Source: Poa pratensis
Lineage: Eukaryota; Streptophyta; Magnoliopsida; Poales; Poaceae
Assembly (NCBI GenBank): GCA_947311845.1
Contig: CAMZMU010000080.1
Coordinates: forward strand, 47,192,111 to 47,256,110
Length of the DNA: 64,000 nt
Reading direction: 5' to 3'
Shown here: one piece after another, positions 23,599-34,802 of the stretch
Layout: each line of letters begins with the position of its first letter
Position numbering within the stretch: position 1 is the stretch's first letter
Translations under genes and position numbers: made by a program
The notes under the pieces: model-generated
What the model saw: the letters and a program-made list of their open reading frames with translations, nothing else
What the model was told of the DNA's origin: nothing
Databases searched by the model: none

Positions 23599-23803
23599 GC
23601 GAAGCGCGCACACGCGTCCCACAAAGGGAAGACCAACTGGCCCTTACAGCGAAGCGCGCGAACACGCGTCCCATAAAACGAAGACCACCTGGCCCTTTCA
23701 GCGAAGCGCCCGAACACGCGTCCCACAAAACGAAGAACACCTGGCGATTAGAGCGAAGCGCCCGAACACGCGTCCCTCACACGGAACACCACTTGCCACT
23801 TTC
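23599..23803. repeat. Minisatellite, 4 copies of ~51 bp
   Basis: Units start with GCGAAGCGC at 23599, 23649, 23701 and 23753. Each contains ACACGCGTCCC, so each has one ACGCGT site, and the first three end in an ACCWACTGG/ACCTGG word. Copies differ by a few substitutions and 1-2 bp of length. Confidence 0.85.
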
Positions 23804-24435
23804 ACTGTAAGAATGTTGAGGCAGTGCGTATCCAAAGATTACTATAGGTCTGCAAAACATCATACCGGAAATAAACAACCAAAAGGTAAGTGTGTAGGTT
23901 ATCCCAAGACCACGTATAATATTACAGATCCAAAACCGGGAATTGCTCCTCTGACTATAGAGGGATACATACAGAGCCTCGCACCTATACAGAAATAACA
24001 ACATAAAATCATCTAGAACATACACAATCACATACTAAGAAGATCGAGAACACGATGTACGTATAATGTCCCAATGCATTCCCTCGCAACAACAGCTTCA
24101 CCCATAATATCCTAATCTCACAGTCTAGTACTGTTAGAGACGTTCGTATACTCGGCAGAAACATCTCACGTGATAGAGAATCTATTGCAAGTATCCAATA
24201 AACTCACAACCTAAAGAATCACCGTACTTCCAAAAAACAGTCACGCTATATTGAAATCCATCAGGCAAACCAGGCAACGTATAGTCATATGGACAATCTA
24301 AAGAACAAACCTAGAGCCGAGATTTCATTCATGAACATCATACAGGTGGAGTAAAACATAGATAGTAAATCAATGGCTGAACATATACAAAGTACCAACT
24401 AAACCAAAACATAGCATCCCCACTTATTCGGCAAA

Positions 24436-24861
24436 CTACTTCCTCACACGACGGAGGTCGCGAAGCACAGCCTGCTGGCGACGCGCCTCTCTCTCCCACC
24501 GCCGCTGCCGTGCTGCGTGCTCTACGCTGAATCGAACCCCGCACTCTAGTTGCACTTCATTCAACAACTCAACCCAGCGGTCCTCAGATCGGCGACGCTT
24601 CTCCGCGTGATAGGCGGACCGCAACGACTTCTCCTTGACGCGCTCCAAAAGTTCGGCGATTGCAGCGAGTCTGGCCGCATCGCCATCGGCAATAAGTCCG
24701 GTAAGGGAGGAAATCCAGCCATCGGAATCGTAATACAACTCTTTGGAGTCGGAAGGCTCCTCCAATGGCGACAACGGCAAGCCCGGCTCACGGTCCTGAC
24801 CAGCACCGCCAGCTCCGCGCGGAGAACTTCCACCTCCCAGGCCGGCACACACACTACCCAT
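24436..24861 (-). CDS. Hypothetical small protein, Arg-rich C-terminus
   Basis: A 141-residue frame starting at ATG 24861. The N-terminus is Gly/Ser-rich (about 1-25), a central acidic segment contains LYYDSDGWISSL, and from about residue 60 it is strongly helical with Glu/Arg heptad-like spacing (AIAELLERVKEKSLRSAYHA). It ends in a basic RRQQAVLRDLRRVRK. Codon use is GC-biased like real grass exons and unlike the AC-rich surroundings. I do not recognise the family. A minus-strand TATAAAT at 26034-26028 could serve as promoter, with the 25.0-26.0 kb segment as leader and introns, but that is inference. It could also be an exon of a larger decayed or transposon-borne gene. Confidence 0.5.
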   Translation of the reverse strand: MGSVCAGLGGGSSPRGAGGAGQDREPGLPLSPLEEPSDSKELYYDSDGWISSLTGLIADGDAARLAAIAELLERVKEKSLRSAYHAEKRRRSEDRWVELLNEVQLECGVRFSVEHAARQRRWEREARRQQAVLRDLRRVRK

Positions 24862-26907
24862 TTAGCTATGACTACTGGTGAGAGTGAATCCTAGCTGCGA
24901 CTGAGGGGATAAAATGTACTGTACAGCAACGGGAAGCACACTCCTATATGCCATCCATTACCATTAAGTGGGCCATGCACGAAGCAAAGTAGCAAATCTG
25001 GACCCGCACCTCCACGAAATACCGGACAACAGAGTCGTAACACTTTGTATTTGGCTACAAATAGACTCCCGCAAGGACGACTCCCGACAGCGAGTGAGCA
25101 CCGCCTCTAACCTCAAACCGACTTTTGTTTTTTGTTTAGGAACACGTACCAACTCTAGGCTTAAAGCGTACTCAGTTCCGTCTCGAACCAGAGTCGTCTT
25201 CAGGCTTCGATGTACCGATCGGCCTAGACGGAAGTCATCTTATCGAGAAGGAAATCTCTCGTTCGATTTATAGTGCCTAGCCCATTATTTAAACTGCACC
25301 CGTTACGACTCCTGAAAGGACGACTCCCAACAGCGAGTGAGCACGGGCTCTATCCTCAACCCAACCTTTATTTTTTTGTATCGGAACACATTCTAATGCC
25401 CAATCCTCAATGTATCAACCTGCAACAGCCATTAAGAACTTGCCTATAGTCACGCAAAGAAACAAACCGAAAAAAAAAGAAGCGCATGACTCCCAAACAA
25501 AGAATGACACCCAGTGGAGCCCCTACAGAGACAAATTAACACAATCAGAAAAACAGAGAGGTACACAGCAAGAATAAAAAATGGAAAACAAATCCGCGAG
25601 AACAGAAGTATAACCTACCACGCAACAGCGAACACAAACAGAAGAAAGACTCCCCGAGCAGAAGAACCCCTGAAAGCACGCGACGTGGTTCCGGCCGGAG
25701 CCGGAGAACCGCGGAAGCCAGAGCCGGAGTCGGAGCCGGAGGCACAGAAGCACGGATACCAGAACCGGAGAAGCACGCCAGCCTCAGAAGCTGAGCCAGA
25801 GAAGAAGAGGGAAACGCCTTACGCCAAAGCTGAAGGACGTAAACGACTCCGTCCTGTGTCTCCTCACTTGTAGGCAGCTCCCCTTTCCCGTCCACAGGTC
25901 GCCGCCAACCCTCAACGCCGCCACCTTCTCTACAGCCATCACACAACCAAAACCTGCAGAAGAAAGGAAAGGAGCGTGAGCCGGCGAAACAAAGAGCCAA
26001 AAAGAAGATGAAGACAGCAGGGAGAGGATTTATAGAGATGAGCGAGGGAGTCGGCACGGGAGAACCGGCGCTCTCGGAGTCTTCCAGAAACTGGCCACGC
26101 GTGTACCGTGACTCCACCGTGTCTTCGACACGTAAGCCACCTTCTAGAAAAGATACAGATGGCTCAATCTACACCGCACACGTCGCCACCTTCTAGAATA
26201 GCCACAGCTGGGTCGATCTGCACCGTACACGTCGACCTATGGTGGGCCCTACCACTGCGGGTCGGCACAGGGCCGATGGGTCGGCCGACTCCACCTCCAG
26301 CTGGCGGTCTGACCCACCTAGGCCAGCCCGGGAGGAAAAGTCCACGCGCGGTCTCACGCGGAGTCGCGCGAGGACACGCGTCAGGCGCAAAAAAATCAAG
26401 CGAAAGCCCAAAAATTGGAGAAAAAAATCAAAAGCTACGACTCTTAGTATATAGAGTTATACGGGAAGTACACATTAAACATGAGAAATGCACACGCACA
26501 AACACATTGAGTGTACAAACGCAAACACATAAATTCTACTCATGTGAAGTACACCCCGTGAACTGGGAAGAACATCGACTCACAATATAAAAAATGAACA
26601 CACAAATATGGGAAGCACACATACAAACAGAAAGTACACCAAAAAGGAAACACGCGCTATATAGTAAGTTCATTCAAAGGAACATGTGAAATTACACACG
26701 CCAATATGAGAAGTACAGGCATACTACCATATGATGAAGTAGGCACACTATGGTAAGCACAGTTTGCATGAAAAAAAGTTTATCTAGTTTCAAAGAGATT
26801 GATGCGAGAAGCTGAATATGGTTTGTAATTTGTATAAATGAATATGTGCAATTTCAAAATTTAAATCCAAAAAATTGGACATATAATATTCCACCTATTG
26901 TGTGAAG
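24862..26907. repeat. Anonymous sequence with an ~80-bp direct repeat
   Basis: Segments at about 25070-25150 and 25312-25392 share GGACGACTCCC, ACAGCGAGTGAGCAC and a T-rich end, giving a direct repeat at about 245-bp spacing. From 26460 to 26760 the word GAAGTACAC/GAAGCACAC recurs in loose steps of 35-60 bp. A frame at 25514-25873 is low-complexity and not called as a gene. Confidence 0.4.
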
Positions 26908-26909
26908 TA

Positions 26910-27010
26910 CTCCTCCGTTCCATATTAGGTGACATTGAAATGGACGTATTTAGCACTAAACCATGTCTAAATACATTATTTGAATGTCAACTAATATGGA
27001 ACGGAGTGAG
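26910..27010. mobile_element. Stowaway-like MITE
   Basis: The left end CTCCTCCGTTCCATATTAG and the right end CTAATATGGAACGGAGTGAG are inverted repeats, flanked by TA (26908-26909, 27011-27012). At about 101 bp it is a short, non-coding Stowaway copy. Confidence 0.9.
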
Positions 27011-27387
27011 TACACGTGAAACTACTAAATAGAAAGAACGACCTAACTCAGAAGCACATGCATAGTAGAAGTAGATCGTTTGTAAATTAGACAAAAGGTT
27101 CTAAAGATATTTTTAAATTTTTGAATCCTACAAACATATACATGTAAATATCCCACACCCATTTCGAGAGAAAAATCCAGCTAAATTGTCCCCCTTATAA
27201 GAGCATCTCTAGCAGTGATCGCAACGCGCCGGAACCCTAAAATAACTGTTGCTTTCGTTTGTGCGCCAAAAAAAGTGTCGGGACAGCAACCATAAACCAC
27301 CCCGAGCCAAAACCTCTTTTCGGGCTGCTGAAAAATTTCCACCACCGGACAGAACCTTCTCCGCTTCCGCGACCGAACCGAGGGTGC

Positions 27388-28897
27388 CTGATGAACCACA
27401 AGTATAGGGGATCTATCGCAGTACTTTTGACAAATAAGAGTGTCGAACTCAACGAAGAGCAGAAACTGTTGACAAGCAGTTTTGAGCAAGGTTTCACTGT
27501 AAATACTAGCAGGCAAGTTTTTATGAGTTTTTGTAATAACAGATAAATAAAATGCAAGTAAATAAAAGAGAGAAATGCAGCGAGTGGCCCAATCCTTTTT
27601 AGCACAAAGGACAAGCCGGTTGTTTTACTTATGATGACTAAATGTTCCTGAGGACACACGGGAATATTGTCAAGTTACTTTCGCTTCATACCGCTGATTA
27701 ATCTTCGGTGTTTTGAAAAGTGTTGTGTGGGTGAACCTATGCTAGTGCACCGCCCTTACTTGGACTAGTACACACTTGTGATTACACCCCTTGCAAGCTT
27801 CCGCAAATACAAGGGAGTAATTAAGATAAATCTAACCATAGGCTTAAACTCTGAGATCCTACGCTCCCTCGTGCACTAGCTTACCCACGGGGTTCGGATT
27901 TCTGTTGCTCCGGCAACCCCACAATAAGTAAACTAAATACACCATGCATTCCCCTAGTCCCATAAAGGTGTTATTCTTCTAGTGGTGTCATGTAGTCGAC
28001 GTTCACATGACACCACTAGAAGAATAACACCACAATTAAATATCAAACCATTAAATATTACTCAACATAATGTCACTACTAGCAACAAGACTTCTGCCAT
28101 GTCCTCAAGAACTAAACGAACTACTCACGAGACATCATATGGATCAAGATCAGAGGTGATATAATGATGGATAACAATCTGGTCATAAAAGTAATTCACC
28201 GATAAAACTCAATAGCATCAACCACAAGGAGTAATCAACACCGGGAGAGTCTCCCCAATGAACTAGACAAGGTACAACCCTAGATGTTACAGCGGAACGA
28301 AGTGGAGCGGCGGGATGATGTGCTAGCAGTGGAGATGATGTAGATGATGATCCCGATGAAACCCGGCGTGATGACGATGACGATGGCGTCGATTTCCCCC
28401 CTCTGGGAAGGAATTTCCCCGGCAGATTTCTCCAGGTCAGAGAGCTTTTCTCTCTCTGTGGTTTCCGCCCTGTGGAGGCAGCGGAATATTTCTTCGAAGC
28501 GTCCCCCGTAAGTTTTAGGTCGCGGGGAAGATATATGCGAGAGGGGAGTGCCTGGAATGGGCCAGTGGCGCCAGACGACCCCTAGGCGCGGCAGAGGGTG
28601 GGCCGGCGCCGAGGTGGCGTCTGGGAACCTGTGGCTCCTCTCTACTTCATCTTCTGGCTCCTCCCTTTATCTGACGAAATAGGGACTTGTGTATTTTTTC
28701 GTAATTTTTGGAGTTCCAGAAATATGGAATCTTGACGGTGCTTTTTCCAGCTGAATCCAGACTCTGGCAGATAAATCCCAATAATTGCCAAACATGCAAA
28801 ATAAGATAAAATAACATAAGTTTGTACTCTAATATGAACTATATCAATGAATAAAGTAAATTATGCTATAAATTAGTGATGAAAAATGGACGTATCA
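27388..28897. mobile_element. Solo LTR (TGATGAACC...ACGTATCA)
   Basis: The unit starts TGATGAACCACAAG and ends GGACGTATCA, and is flanked by a 5-bp duplication GTGCC (27383-27387, 28898-28902). No internal domain is present, so it is a recombined solo LTR. The sequence belongs to a very common Triticeae repeat known to me by sight; I cannot name the family safely. Confidence 0.75.
27967..28031. repeat. Perfect 27-bp palindrome with 11-bp loop
   Basis: Arms 27967-27993 and 28005-28031 are perfectly complementary; the loop is AGTCGACGTTC. It lies inside the solo LTR. Confidence 0.95.
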
Positions 28898-29155
28898 GTG
28901 CCCTGTATAGTGCGGAAGCAGTTGGCGGGAGGGACATTTCACCCCTGCACAAGTTCGTTCCCCCTTTCCCCACCGAGTCTTCGCCACCGCCGCCAGCCCT
29001 CGCCCTCTATTCCGGCCGTTGCCCGGCCACATCTGCCGCCACCGAGTCGTCGCCGCCCCGGATCCATCTCGTCCACCGTTTCCTGAGCCGCCAGCCCCGC
29101 GCGAGCACAGTTCCGACAGATTTGGTGTTTACTAGTCTTCTCGTGTGCATTTTAG

Positions 29156-29616
29156 ATGGATTTGAGACCGTGCGAGCAATTTTTGCTCGAGGACTCGTCC
29201 TCGTCCAACGACTTGGATGTGGAGACGTTGCTCTACAACCACCAGCAGCAAATGGTGGAGGAACAAGAAACGGCGAGGATCCACCATCGGCCGCCTTTGC
29301 ATTCCCCGGAACCGTTTCTACGGCAACGAGCTACTCACGTGAGACTACTTCGCCGAGATACCAACCTATCCAGCTCACATCTTTCGTCGAACGTGCTGAA
29401 TGTGTCGATACCTCTTCGTGAAAATAGCGGAAGCTTGCAAGGCCAATTGTCGCTACTTTACTCGTCGAAGGAATGTTGCACGTTTGATTGGTTTAGAGCA
29501 TATCAGAAGATATCCGCAGCGATGAAGGTGATTGCCCACGGCATTTCGGCTGACTACGCCGATGAGTATCTTCGCATTGGCGAGGATACTACAATCGAGT
29601 CAGTGCGCATGTTCGC
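29156..29616 (+). pseudogene. PIF/Harbinger transposase fragment
   Basis: It starts MDLRPCEQFLLEDSSSSNDL, the usual acidic/serine N-terminus of grass Harbinger transposases. Further homologous pieces appear in another frame (DYFAEIPTYPAHIFRR, 29340-29390; CRYFTRRRNVARL, about 29442). The original frame resumes with AYQKISAAMKVIAHG and DEYLRIGEDTTIESV. Thus there are at least two frameshifts and in-frame stops. The catalytic DDE region is missing because of the truncation at 29617. Confidence 0.75.
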
Positions 29617-30460
29617 TGATACGTCCAAAACGTATCTATAATTTTTAATTGTTTCATGCCACTTTTATGCCTTTGACACTTGTTTTTATATTAAGTTTAT
29701 GATTTATTTGGAATAACCTACTAATAGTTGCAAAAGTGCACAATGTTCTTGTTTTACACTTTGACGTGTAGGAATTATTAAAAATGCAAAAGGAAATCTT
29801 GTTGGAATCGAATTGTGACTTTCCTCAAATCTGTCTGCAAACTGTTTTTGGAGATTGTCACGTACGGGCCTAAAGACGACGTCTGATGGAAACAGTCTAG
29901 TCGCGAAGTTGTAGGAAATTTCAGCATACTCCTAAACCTAAAATCCGTCAAATCAGAGTTCGGACGCTCCTGATATCCTCATTTTACTCTTTCCAAACTT
30001 GGAGGATTCGGCCAAGCCACGACTTTGGAGACTCATGGGAGCTGAGCGAAGACCCTAGGAAGGTTCTAGAGGTGCCAAGAGCCCTTGGATCAAAGGGGCA
30101 CCCATCAGATGGCTAAAGATGATTGTCTCAGCTATATATGGAGAGGAAACCCTAATTTTTGGAGGAGCCACCCATTGTCACAAATTTGCAGCCACCAAAA
30201 CCACGGTTTTGCCTCCCCCATGGACCTCATCTCCATGAGGAATGGGCTCCCTACAGCACCAAGAAGTCATGAAGAAAGGGGGCCAAGGGCGGCGCATCCC
30301 TTGATGGCCGGCGGCGCAGGAGTAGTCCCTGCGCCACCAGCAGATTCATTCATGGGGGAGGGCTCCCTACAGAACCAAAAAACTGTTTGCACGCACTATT
30401 CATTCATGATCTAAACCATTCATTTCCGATCTAGCGGTGGGTTTAGGGACTATAAACCCT
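29617..30460 (+). mobile_element. LTR-like repeat fragment starting TGATACGTCC
   Basis: It starts TGATACGTCCAAAACGTATC, a common Triticeae repeat start. Its first ten bases equal the inverted end of the solo LTR at 28897, so the two families are related at their termini. A TATA-containing GACTATAAACCC is near 30450. No target duplication was found and the right limit is uncertain. Confidence 0.45.
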
Positions 30461-32176
30461 CTTATCAATGAATATCAAAATTCTCCAAAAAATGAGTCAA
30501 TGAAGTTCTATTTTCCATACGAAAGAACACTCGGCAGATAGAAGCTTCCAGCCAAAACTAATCGAGAGGTTAACAAGGGTGCACACAACATATACGAGTA
30601 TACATGCGGATTCTCTTCAGCATCAAATATACAAGTTCCGGGCAATGCCACAGCAAAATAGGCACCAATTGCCATTGCACATTTAAAAAAAATTATGTTC
30701 ATCTATCTATAATTTTTTCTATTGGCACGCTACAGAGGTATAATTACAGGTGTTGCAAATTCTCTATCACTTGTATTCTTTTTCCACAAAAGCATCAAAA
30801 ATCTGAAAACTGGTTATATATCAAACATAACGTCCCGCCATCTGGACAACCACCTTTCTCGAGTTGTTCTGACATTTCTTTAAACCAACGTGTGCAACTT
30901 TTAGAGCACCTACCAATCCACATGATTCTGAAATAATGGAACCAGTGTCTTCAAGTTACCTTCCAGAAACATTCTTGAAACTCTGATCAGAAGGCAAACA
31001 TGTTCGTATGACATTACCTTAAGATTAAAGTGGATGTAAACAAATAATTACTACATCTGTTCGTAAATAAAATCGATTTACTATAATATAAGATGTTAAT
31101 ATTCTTTTCACTAATATACTCGTATGACAATGAATGGTCCAAGTTGCGAGGTGGAGACTATGTCCATGTCCTAAACATCATATGTTTTTGAAAGGATGAA
31201 GTGTAAAACAAGAAATGTTAGGACTATGTCTGCTATGGCTCCAGTTAGCAAACTATTCATGCTATCATGTAAAACATAAGTGTGTCTTCTCTGCAAGTAG
31301 AATCAGCATTTAGTTCTTGCAATCAAGTGTACCTTCAGTGGATGTGAGGCGACTTCAAATCATGACTATCTGTTTTATTCTGGTACACTATTATAAACTT
31401 TTAGTGTTACAAATCCAGTGATCAGCTTCTATCGGACTTTTCTTTCAAACTCTTGATCGCGCTAAAGAGACTCGAATAATCAAAGCAACAGACAATCTCA
31501 TCACGCTGTTTGGAAGGAATTTGTGGTCATTTTTGCCAAATCTTCTAGTTCTTATCATGATTGTTTAATCATTGCCGCTTCTGTTATCTCTGCAAGATTT
31601 GTCTACTTCTTTCTTCATGTGCGCTCATGTGCCATGTCTCAAAATAAATATTGGATCCGTGCTTCTGCGCATAAGGTGTATAAGAGTATAGAACATGTAT
31701 TACAGCCAAGTCCAGACTAATAATATTTATCAGCAAGTTAATGGCAATGGCATGAAATCAAGTAGAGGAATTCCGTACCATGTTGACCTGGAACCTTGAA
31801 AGTAGACAAACCAAAAGGAGGTCCAATGAAATCATGGCCAATAAAAGCTACGCCAAAAGGAGATTGGACCTGCAGCATGCAGAACTGCAAATAAGGTTTG
31901 CGAGCTCTAGCAATTGTAAATAAGAGGGTAGATAAGAGCTATTGGAAGAAAAAAATACGTGATACGGTCAACCACATGGTACCAGTGAGTAGGTGGAGCT
32001 CGAGGGAGGTACAAACCTATGGCATCAAGGGTCCTGGTAGCAAAATGTGGAGCCTCAATGAGGATTCCTACTACCTTTGGAGGGGACGGTATTTGCACAG
32101 AGATGGTCATTGTTTCAAACATTTGGTTTTGGAAAAATGCTCAACAGTTTGCTAGGTAAATTTTCTGGCACACATT
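30461..32176. other. AT-rich stretch with a Stowaway fragment
   Basis: At about 31050-31110 there is a partial Stowaway-like end (CTACATCTGTTCGTAAATAAAA shortened here to its first 20 bases in meaning) without a partner. A minus-strand segment near 30940-30840 looks weakly exon-like but is too short to call. Otherwise I see nothing. Confidence 0.3.
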
Positions 32177-32192
32177 AGATATGGCCTAGGGG

Positions 32193-32744
32193 CTGCGCCA
32201 TAAGCAATATCATTTGGAGCCAAGTCATGACCTGGGCCAACCTGCAAACGCTAATACCCAATACCAGTGATAACTTGCAGAAGTGGTGGCAAGAAGCAAG
32301 AAGCAAGAAGTAGGATTGCAGGAAAGAAGCGGAAAAGATTGGACTCTTTAACAATGCTGACGGCCTGGACTCTTTGGACTGAGAGAAATAATCGTATTTT
32401 TTAGAAGACTTGCAAGCCAATTAACGTACTTTTCGATCAGATAAAAAACGAAGCAAGGCAATGGAATTTGGCGAGCAAGGGTCGACTGTATCTCAACGAG
32501 GACTGAAGTCTCTGATCGTAGCCCGTCTTTTTTCTTGGTCGTAGTAGTATTCGTTTACAATTTAGATTCAGGTACCAGGGGTCTCATGGTTGGTTGGAGG
32601 TCGTTTTCATCAGGTTGTAATAGGATAAGTTTCTAGCCGGGTCGTTCTCTTTCTTTAGCTGGTTTCCAGCATGTCTGTAGACCTCGGCTCGTCGAGCCTT
32701 TCTTCTCCTAATTTAATACATGCAGCGCTCTTGCATGGTTAAAA
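32193..32744 (+). mobile_element. 5'-truncated LINE insertion (3' end)
   Basis: The segment is flanked by a perfect 16-bp target duplication, AGATATGGCCTAGGGG (32177-32192, 32745-32760). It encodes the C-terminal tail of a plant LINE ORF2 (LTAWTLWTERNNRIF, then INVLFDQIKNEARQWNLASK, stop at about 32505), with one in-frame stop. A 3' UTR follows and ends TTAAAA. 5' truncation and a variable-length duplication are typical of target-primed reverse transcription. Confidence 0.88.
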
Positions 32745-32760
32745 AGATATGGCCTAGGGG

Positions 32761-34802
32761 TTTTCACCCTAATAAATTTCGCAGGTGCCTCACCCACGTC
32801 TACAAGCCACAGGAGAGGATGACGTGCCCGCCGTTCCTGGAGTCAACGGCTTTGGAAGTCTCTCAGGACGTTCTAGGTATAGGTTGTAGGTCTAGTTAGG
32901 CGCATAGCAGGGGTGTGAGTTGTGGTGTGCATGAGGGTGGTTTGTGTGTCTGTGCGTCTGAACAGATACTACACTTTGTATCCTCAGTTGAGGCTAAAAA
33001 AAGGATTCCCTATATATTACGTAGTATTTACTTTATAAAGCAATTCGAATTATCATCCAATATTTCAATAACTAGAAAGAGTACTAAACAGAAGCATGAT
33101 GAGAGTCACGAGACCAGTATAGCATGGACTAGAATAATTGTAACTGTATAACCTTCAATATAAATTACGAATTATACACTGAACATTATTTTATTAAGTG
33201 AGGACATAATAACTGGTGTTCAGTTTATTTTTTGTGTCAGATGGCCAACATACCTTACACATACATGAAGCTGACTCAGTGCATTAGGAAGAGCTGCATC
33301 TGCGGCATTTTCCAGAATCTTATTACCCTATTTACCTGATGAATGGGAACTATAAGTAATTAGTATTAAGTAAAACATTGACAAAAAAAGTAAATGAGCA
33401 AATGCAGCTCACCGTTCAAGTATTCTTGGAGTGAGCTGTCCAGAACTCATGCTCCTTACCATTAGTAACACGTATTTCACCGAGTTATAGCAATTAACTT
33501 TCACAAGCAATTCCAGTTCGTTGCTGCATATCTCTTTGACAAGTAATTGATCCTGAAAAATAAAATAAAATAAGGGGGGTGAAAAAGAGAAACAAGTCGT
33601 AAGTGGACAGGATATACAAAGGTTGTACAAGTGCACCCCCGTGCAAAAAAAAAGTTGTACAGGCACACTAATGGCATTAGCATTTGATATAACTCAATAA
33701 CAAAGGAAATTATCTGAAAAGGTGATGGAGCAAAATGTGCATCAAACAAGAAAAAGAGGAAACATTACTTGGCAACTAAACACAACATAAACAGAAGATA
33801 ATTCCAAGCATACCTTCTTAGTTCCCGTGACAACTGCTACCTTGCTATCTGCAAAACTTCCAGTTAGTTGAGAAGTTCCCGCTATCATTGAGAATCCGAC
33901 GCATGCTTCACACATACAGGTCTAGCCATTGGTTCAAGAACATTGAGAGCAAATTTATTCTATGTTCAGTTTGGGTGGTCTTCTGCAGTGACCGTGCTTA
34001 TCTCCAAGGGATGAAACATATCCAACTGAAAGAGCAAAGTTAGGATAGATGTAAAATGCATTTCTTACTTACTGCTGTAATATCCCGAAAATGACAGTGC
34101 CACCACTTGGACAAAAAATGTATAGTAAGTGACAGTCTAGGGTTGCAAGGGCGTAGGGCGCTACAGAAAACCAGTTACAAATAGTAAGAGTAGTCAGCCA
34201 ATGGCAGCAAAATAGGGCACGGCAAAGTCCCCCAAGAATCTGCCAACGACTAATAAGCTTAATACTAATCTAGGCTGTATTACAGCTCTCAATCAATACG
34301 CCTCAAAAAACCAAATCCAAATATGTTTAATTGCACATTACCATACTGGTTTTCTTTAGACAAACGGCCTAAGGCCTCAATTTCTATTAGAGAACAAAGA
34401 AACCTGAGTTTAGCTACTCCTGTTTTTATTTTATTCTTTTACCTCAAGATTTCCTTGATATTAGTAAGTCGGTAACTTCTTGGTCACCAACAAGAGTTTA
34501 TAGTTAATACTGTTACATAACATCATATTCATATGAGCTGTGTTCTACCTGAATGTTACTAAAATAAATTAGCAGCATAGTCCGCTAGATATTTCGCATA
34601 AAATCTATCAAATGAAGTGACCATGAATTATCTGAAAGCAGTCATGGCACTAAGCCACCAATAGGATTATAACATTCCTGAAACATAGAAAGGAAACTAA
34701 GAATGGGAAGAACATATTTTGGAGAGGAATCGAGAAATTAAAATGCATACCTTGTGCAATAGACCACTAGCACACAGCAGTTGATTGGTTTGTCTAACTT
34801 TA
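32761..34802. other. 3' side of the PPR gene; possible short minus-strand exons
   Basis: On the minus strand, 33555-33460 is open between a CAG acceptor and an ATG|GTAAGG donor. A piece at about 33325-33250 is also open. They could be 3' UTR exons of the PPR transcript or remnants of another gene. No domain is recognisable. Confidence 0.3.

Larger units (their letters stand above)
27201..29616 (+). mobile_element. PIF/Harbinger element remnant, interrupted by a solo LTR and truncated at right
   Basis: It starts GAGCATCTCTAGCAG just after TAA (27198-27200), fitting a Harbinger terminus with a 3-bp target. The element then carries a leader and a dead transposase (29156-29616). A solo LTR sits in the leader (27388-28897). 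At 29617 the sequence switches abruptly to another repeat starting TGATACGTCC, so the right part was lost. Confidence 0.6.

Noticed and set aside
23599..23803. CRISPR-like array
   Set aside because: The units are repeated end to end without distinct spacers; this is a eukaryotic minisatellite.
25514..26117. Frames of 119 (plus) and 190 codons (minus)
   Set aside because: Mutually overlapping, biased composition, no domains; the minus one may be transcribed leader only.
33830..33880. Possible short-chain dehydrogenase start (minus strand, SKVAVVTGTKK)
   Set aside because: Only about a dozen residues match the cofactor motif and no continuation was found.
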